Source: Rickettsiales bacterium
GTDB taxonomy: Bacteria > Pseudomonadota > Alphaproteobacteria > Rickettsiales > UBA1997
DNA length: 9,189 nucleotides
Reading direction: 5' to 3'
NCBI GenBank assembly: GCA_947425005.1
Contig: CANDYP010000049.1
Span: 1-9,189 of the forward strand
Shown: positions 6,941 through 9,189 of the stretch, in pieces
Numbering within the stretch: position 1 is the stretch's first letter
How the letters are laid out: each line of letters begins with the position of its first letter
Notes under the pieces: model-generated
Told to the model about the DNA's origin: nothing
The model's input: only the letters and a program-made list of their open reading frames with translations
Database searches by the model: none
Translations under genes and position numbers: made by a program

Positions 6941-9189
6941 ATGAAAGGAATAAAAACCTCCTCCTCACTGTTATCTCGCACTTCCTTATCATCAGATAGA
7001 AGGGCTTCTAACTCCTCATCATCATCTTCCTCATCATCTTCCTCTTCTTCATCCTCATCAAACAGAAGATCTTCTAATGTCCCAAATACAGCAAAAGCTT
7101 TTTATCTCGAAGTTGGCGCCATTCTAGAGCAAAACACGCAATCACTTATTCCTGGAGAAGAATTATTTGACAGAGAGAGTTTCCAAAATGTTGTAGAAAA
7201 GCAGGTTGGGGGAACGGTGGGTTACGTCGTAAAAAAAGTGCCCAAAGAAGGTGTGGAAGAGGATGCTGAAAAATATTTTTTGCTTAAAAAAAGCGGCAGA
7301 AGTCAAAAAGATGTTAAGGCACAAAGCGGAAGAGTAATCGATCTTAAAAAGAAGAGGTCGCAAGACATGGATTTACGGGCTGGGATCACGGAAAGTTTTA
7401 ATGAAAAATGCGCCGCAGAATTGTTTAGCATCATGAAGCAGAGACCTGGTTATTTGCCAAAATTTATTTTGATCAAATCTGCTTTCTCGGAAGAAAAAAT
7501 ACACAATAAGCTGAAGAAGGGCACCGCTGCGCACAAGGTCTACGTAGCTTCTGAGATCATCGGGGATTACAGAGATATTAACGATCAGTCAAAATTTGGT
7601 AACAATGCCAGAATTTTTGCTAAGCCATCCAGTCATCCAGAGCAGCTAGCAGCGCTTACTGGAGACATATGTGAGAACGCAGTGATCATGATCTTGCTCT
7701 CAAATTACGACATCAAAATAGATAATTTTGTTCACCGCGGAACATCCTTGGTGCCAATAGATTTTGGTTGCGCGCGACGCGAAGAAGACTCTCCCGATGT
7801 AATGAGCGGCATTGATATGATTAGGCGCGATGATGGTGCGAAAGAAACCTCTTCTGCTTACTCCAGCAGAAGAATGCAAAACGCTTTGTCTAAAGGTGAG
7901 GGTTATGTTAACACTCAGCGCTTCTATTCTAAAAGGTTAAGGCCAGAACATTTTTTAGCCGTCATTGAGAAAATTAAGGCGGACGCAGGAATAGAATCTA
8001 AGTTGCGAAATGCTGTTCACAAATGGACCTTCGGAACCGAAGAAGAAAAACAAAAATATGCCAGCATATTGGTGGCCAGAGTCGTAAACCTGCTGAAGTT
8101 AGAGCCTGTATTACTATCGCTTCAGGCCGATGCCGAAGACTTTCCGAATATAAATTTAAGAGAAGAACTTGCAGAAAGTGATGAATTTCAAACTGAGTTG
8201 CTGACTACCAACTTTTCCAAAGGCAAAGAATTTTTTAGATTTATCGACGATTTATTTAGAGAAATAGAAGAGCAAGAGTCCGCAATTATTGAGCAGCTCG
8301 AGCAATACGGCAAATGCACCAACGATGAAGAAAGAAATGCTCTGAAAGCTGCAATATTCCAAAAAGTTTCCGCCTTTAATCAATCTTTACCAATTCAAGA
8401 AATAGCAGCGAGAGACGCTCTCCTAGCTTTGCAGGATTACTATCAAGAGTCGGAATATTTATCCCGTGGTGATTCCGGTGAAGGCAGCTGGCAAGGATAC
8501 AAAGATCTGATTCATGCAAGAATAGGAGAGACGATTGGAATCTTAAGAGAGCCTTTGCTCTCAGATCATGATAGCGATGAAGATGAAGATTGGCTGAGTC
8601 CAAAAAAAGAAGATCGTGAGCAAGATAATTCTGATGAGGATGAATTTTTGGCTAATGTTTTAAGCGTATCAAATCTTGGTATTGGGGCGTCTGTTAGCGC
8701 AGCTGCAGCTGCAGCTGTAGAAAGCTCGGTGGAAGAATCGTCGTCATCGCAAAGTTCGGAAGAAAGTAGTAATGAGGAAGTGTCGTCGTCAAGAAGTTCA
8801 GAAGATGAAAAAAGTAATAACAATTCAAGAGCGACAGCCGCAATGCCAATATTGCAAAGAGATGTTAGTGATCAAATCGCGGAATGGGATTTGAGTGCGT
8901 GGCGTAAATATCATGAAAGGATGATTGAATCCAAAGGGTACACCACAGAGTCTCGCGACGTAATTAAAGGTGATACTAGGCGCTTATTAACTCACCTCTC
9001 CGCTTACGATACCTTGATCGGAGTTAGAGAGGGAGATCTTTCAATTGCTCAGCAAGTTGCTCTTTCTGGTCATGCTGCGGACGCTGCGGTTGGACCAACT
9101 ACAGTGCCAAGTGCAACTCTCAGGTCTGGTGCAACAGCAAGTCAGTTATCACTGTCGCACTCTGCGGGTCGCTCATCCTCTTCATCCTC
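6941..9189 (+). CDS. Serine-rich, kinase-like putative effector protein (3' end outside window)
   Basis: An uninterrupted frame of 749 codons runs from the ATG at 6941 off the window end. An in-frame TAA at 6923 sets the start. I do not recognise a named family. In order there is a Ser/Arg-rich N-terminus with 16 consecutive serines (25-40), then a possible kinase-like region at about 85-280. Within this region are a Gly-rich strand at about 90-97 (GGTVGYVV), a candidate ATP-site lysine in YFLLKK (112-117), a candidate helix-C glutamate near 155-160, a hinge-like YVASEIIGDY (201-210), DIKIDN at 257-262 and IDFG at 273-276. A helical part covers about 330-540. Acidic clusters follow (541-569), six alanines encoded by alternating GCA/GCT (587-592), a Ser/Glu tract (594-625), and a new serine run at the cut end. 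There is no signal peptide or membrane segment. A secreted, host-acting kinase is an inference from the motifs, composition and the nearby virB10. The CDS is certain; the function is not. Confidence 0.8.
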   Translation, partial: MKGIKTSSSLLSRTSLSSDRRASNSSSSSSSSSSSSSSSSNRRSSNVPNTAKAFYLEVGAILEQNTQSLIPGEELFDRESFQNVVEKQVGGTVGYVVKKVPKEGVEEDAEKYFLLKKSGRSQKDVKAQSGRVIDLKKKRSQDMDLRAGITESFNEKCAAELFSIMKQRPGYLPKFILIKSAFSEEKIHNKLKKGTAAHKVYVASEIIGDYRDINDQSKFGNNARIFAKPSSHPEQLAALTGDICENAVIMILLSNYDIKIDNFVHRGTSLVPIDFGCARREEDSPDVMSGIDMIRRDDGAKETSSAYSSRRMQNALSKGEGYVNTQRFYSKRLRPEHFLAVIEKIKADAGIESKLRNAVHKWTFGTEEEKQKYASILVARVVNLLKLEPVLLSLQADAEDFPNINLREELAESDEFQTELLTTNFSKGKEFFRFIDDLFREIEEQESAIIEQLEQYGKCTNDEERNALKAAIFQKVSAFNQSLPIQEIAARDALLALQDYYQESEYLSRGDSGEGSWQGYKDLIHARIGETIGILREPLLSDHDSDEDEDWLSPKKEDREQDNSDEDEFLANVLSVSNLGIGASVSAAAAAAVESSVEESSSSQSSEESSNEEVSSSRSSEDEKSNNNSRATAAMPILQRDVSDQIAEWDLSAWRKYHERMIESKGYTTESRDVIKGDTRRLLTHLSAYDTLIGVREGDLSIAQQVALSGHAADAAVGPTTVPSATLRSGATASQLSLSHSAGRSSSSS
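7013..7060 (+). repeat. Homopolymeric serine-codon run (16 codons)
   Basis: Sixteen consecutive serine codons encode residues 25-40 of the serine-rich protein, using a mixture of TCC, TCA and TCT but no AGY or TCG codon. The run is flanked by Arg- and Ser-rich sequence. A related TCN serine run (five codons plus TC of a sixth) starts at 9173 and continues past the window end. The mixed synonymous codons show an imperfect repeat, less prone to slippage than a pure triplet array, but TCATCTTCC-like blocks recur and could still recombine. Confidence 0.9.

Noticed and set aside
7013..7060. Serine run as a sign of eukaryotic contamination
   Set aside because: The frame is intronless and lies 25 bases after an ordinary bacterial galU on the same strand, so a bacterial gene is the simpler reading.
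8566..8823. Minus-strand open frame rich in Ser, Leu and Asp
   Set aside because: It is the reverse reading of the acidic Ser/Glu tract of the plus-strand gene. It has no family resemblance, and its composition follows from the repeat.

Overview
The window is a gene-dense, moderately AT-rich bacterial stretch with every recognised gene on the + strand. The gene content suggests an alphaproteobacterium, most likely a host-associated one of the Rickettsiales or a similar lineage. The grounds are a VirB10 whose C-terminal domain reads like rickettsial VirB10, a DUF299-type dikinase regulator, an NtrC-like response regulator with an alphaproteobacterial-looking Fis helix-turn-helix, and a long serine-rich, effector-like protein. 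This placement rests on remembered family resemblance, not on a search.

Layout: 1-45 is a short leader with no recognisable gene. 46-2229 encodes a fusion of a PlsC-like acyltransferase and an alpha/beta hydrolase. After an 87-base gap there is a tight three-gene run: virB10 (2320-3615), a pyruvate phosphate dikinase/PEP synthase regulator (3619-4449) and an NtrC-type response regulator (4472-5911). The gaps in this run are 3 and 22 bases, so it is probably one transcript. A 125-base spacer made almost entirely of GTTGGTTG/CAACCAAC-type repeats, able to fold into a long imperfect hairpin, separates it from galU (6037-6915). Twenty-five bases on, an open reading frame of at least 749 codons (6941 to the window end) runs off the edge.

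The genes do not form one pathway. They cover lipid acyl transfer, the type IV secretion core channel, control of carbon flow at PEP/pyruvate, transcriptional control and UDP-glucose supply. The most interesting object is the last, unfinished gene. It has a 16-serine run near its N-terminus, acidic Ser/Glu tracts, and a DxKxxN...DFG pair at the spacing of a protein kinase catalytic loop and metal-binding motif. It is a plausible kinase-like effector, and a secretion-channel gene lies nearby. The second is the response regulator, whose AAA+ domain keeps the family layout but has lost the sigma54-contacting GAFTGA motif and the Walker B acidic pair. None of the six genes has a visible Shine-Dalgarno sequence.
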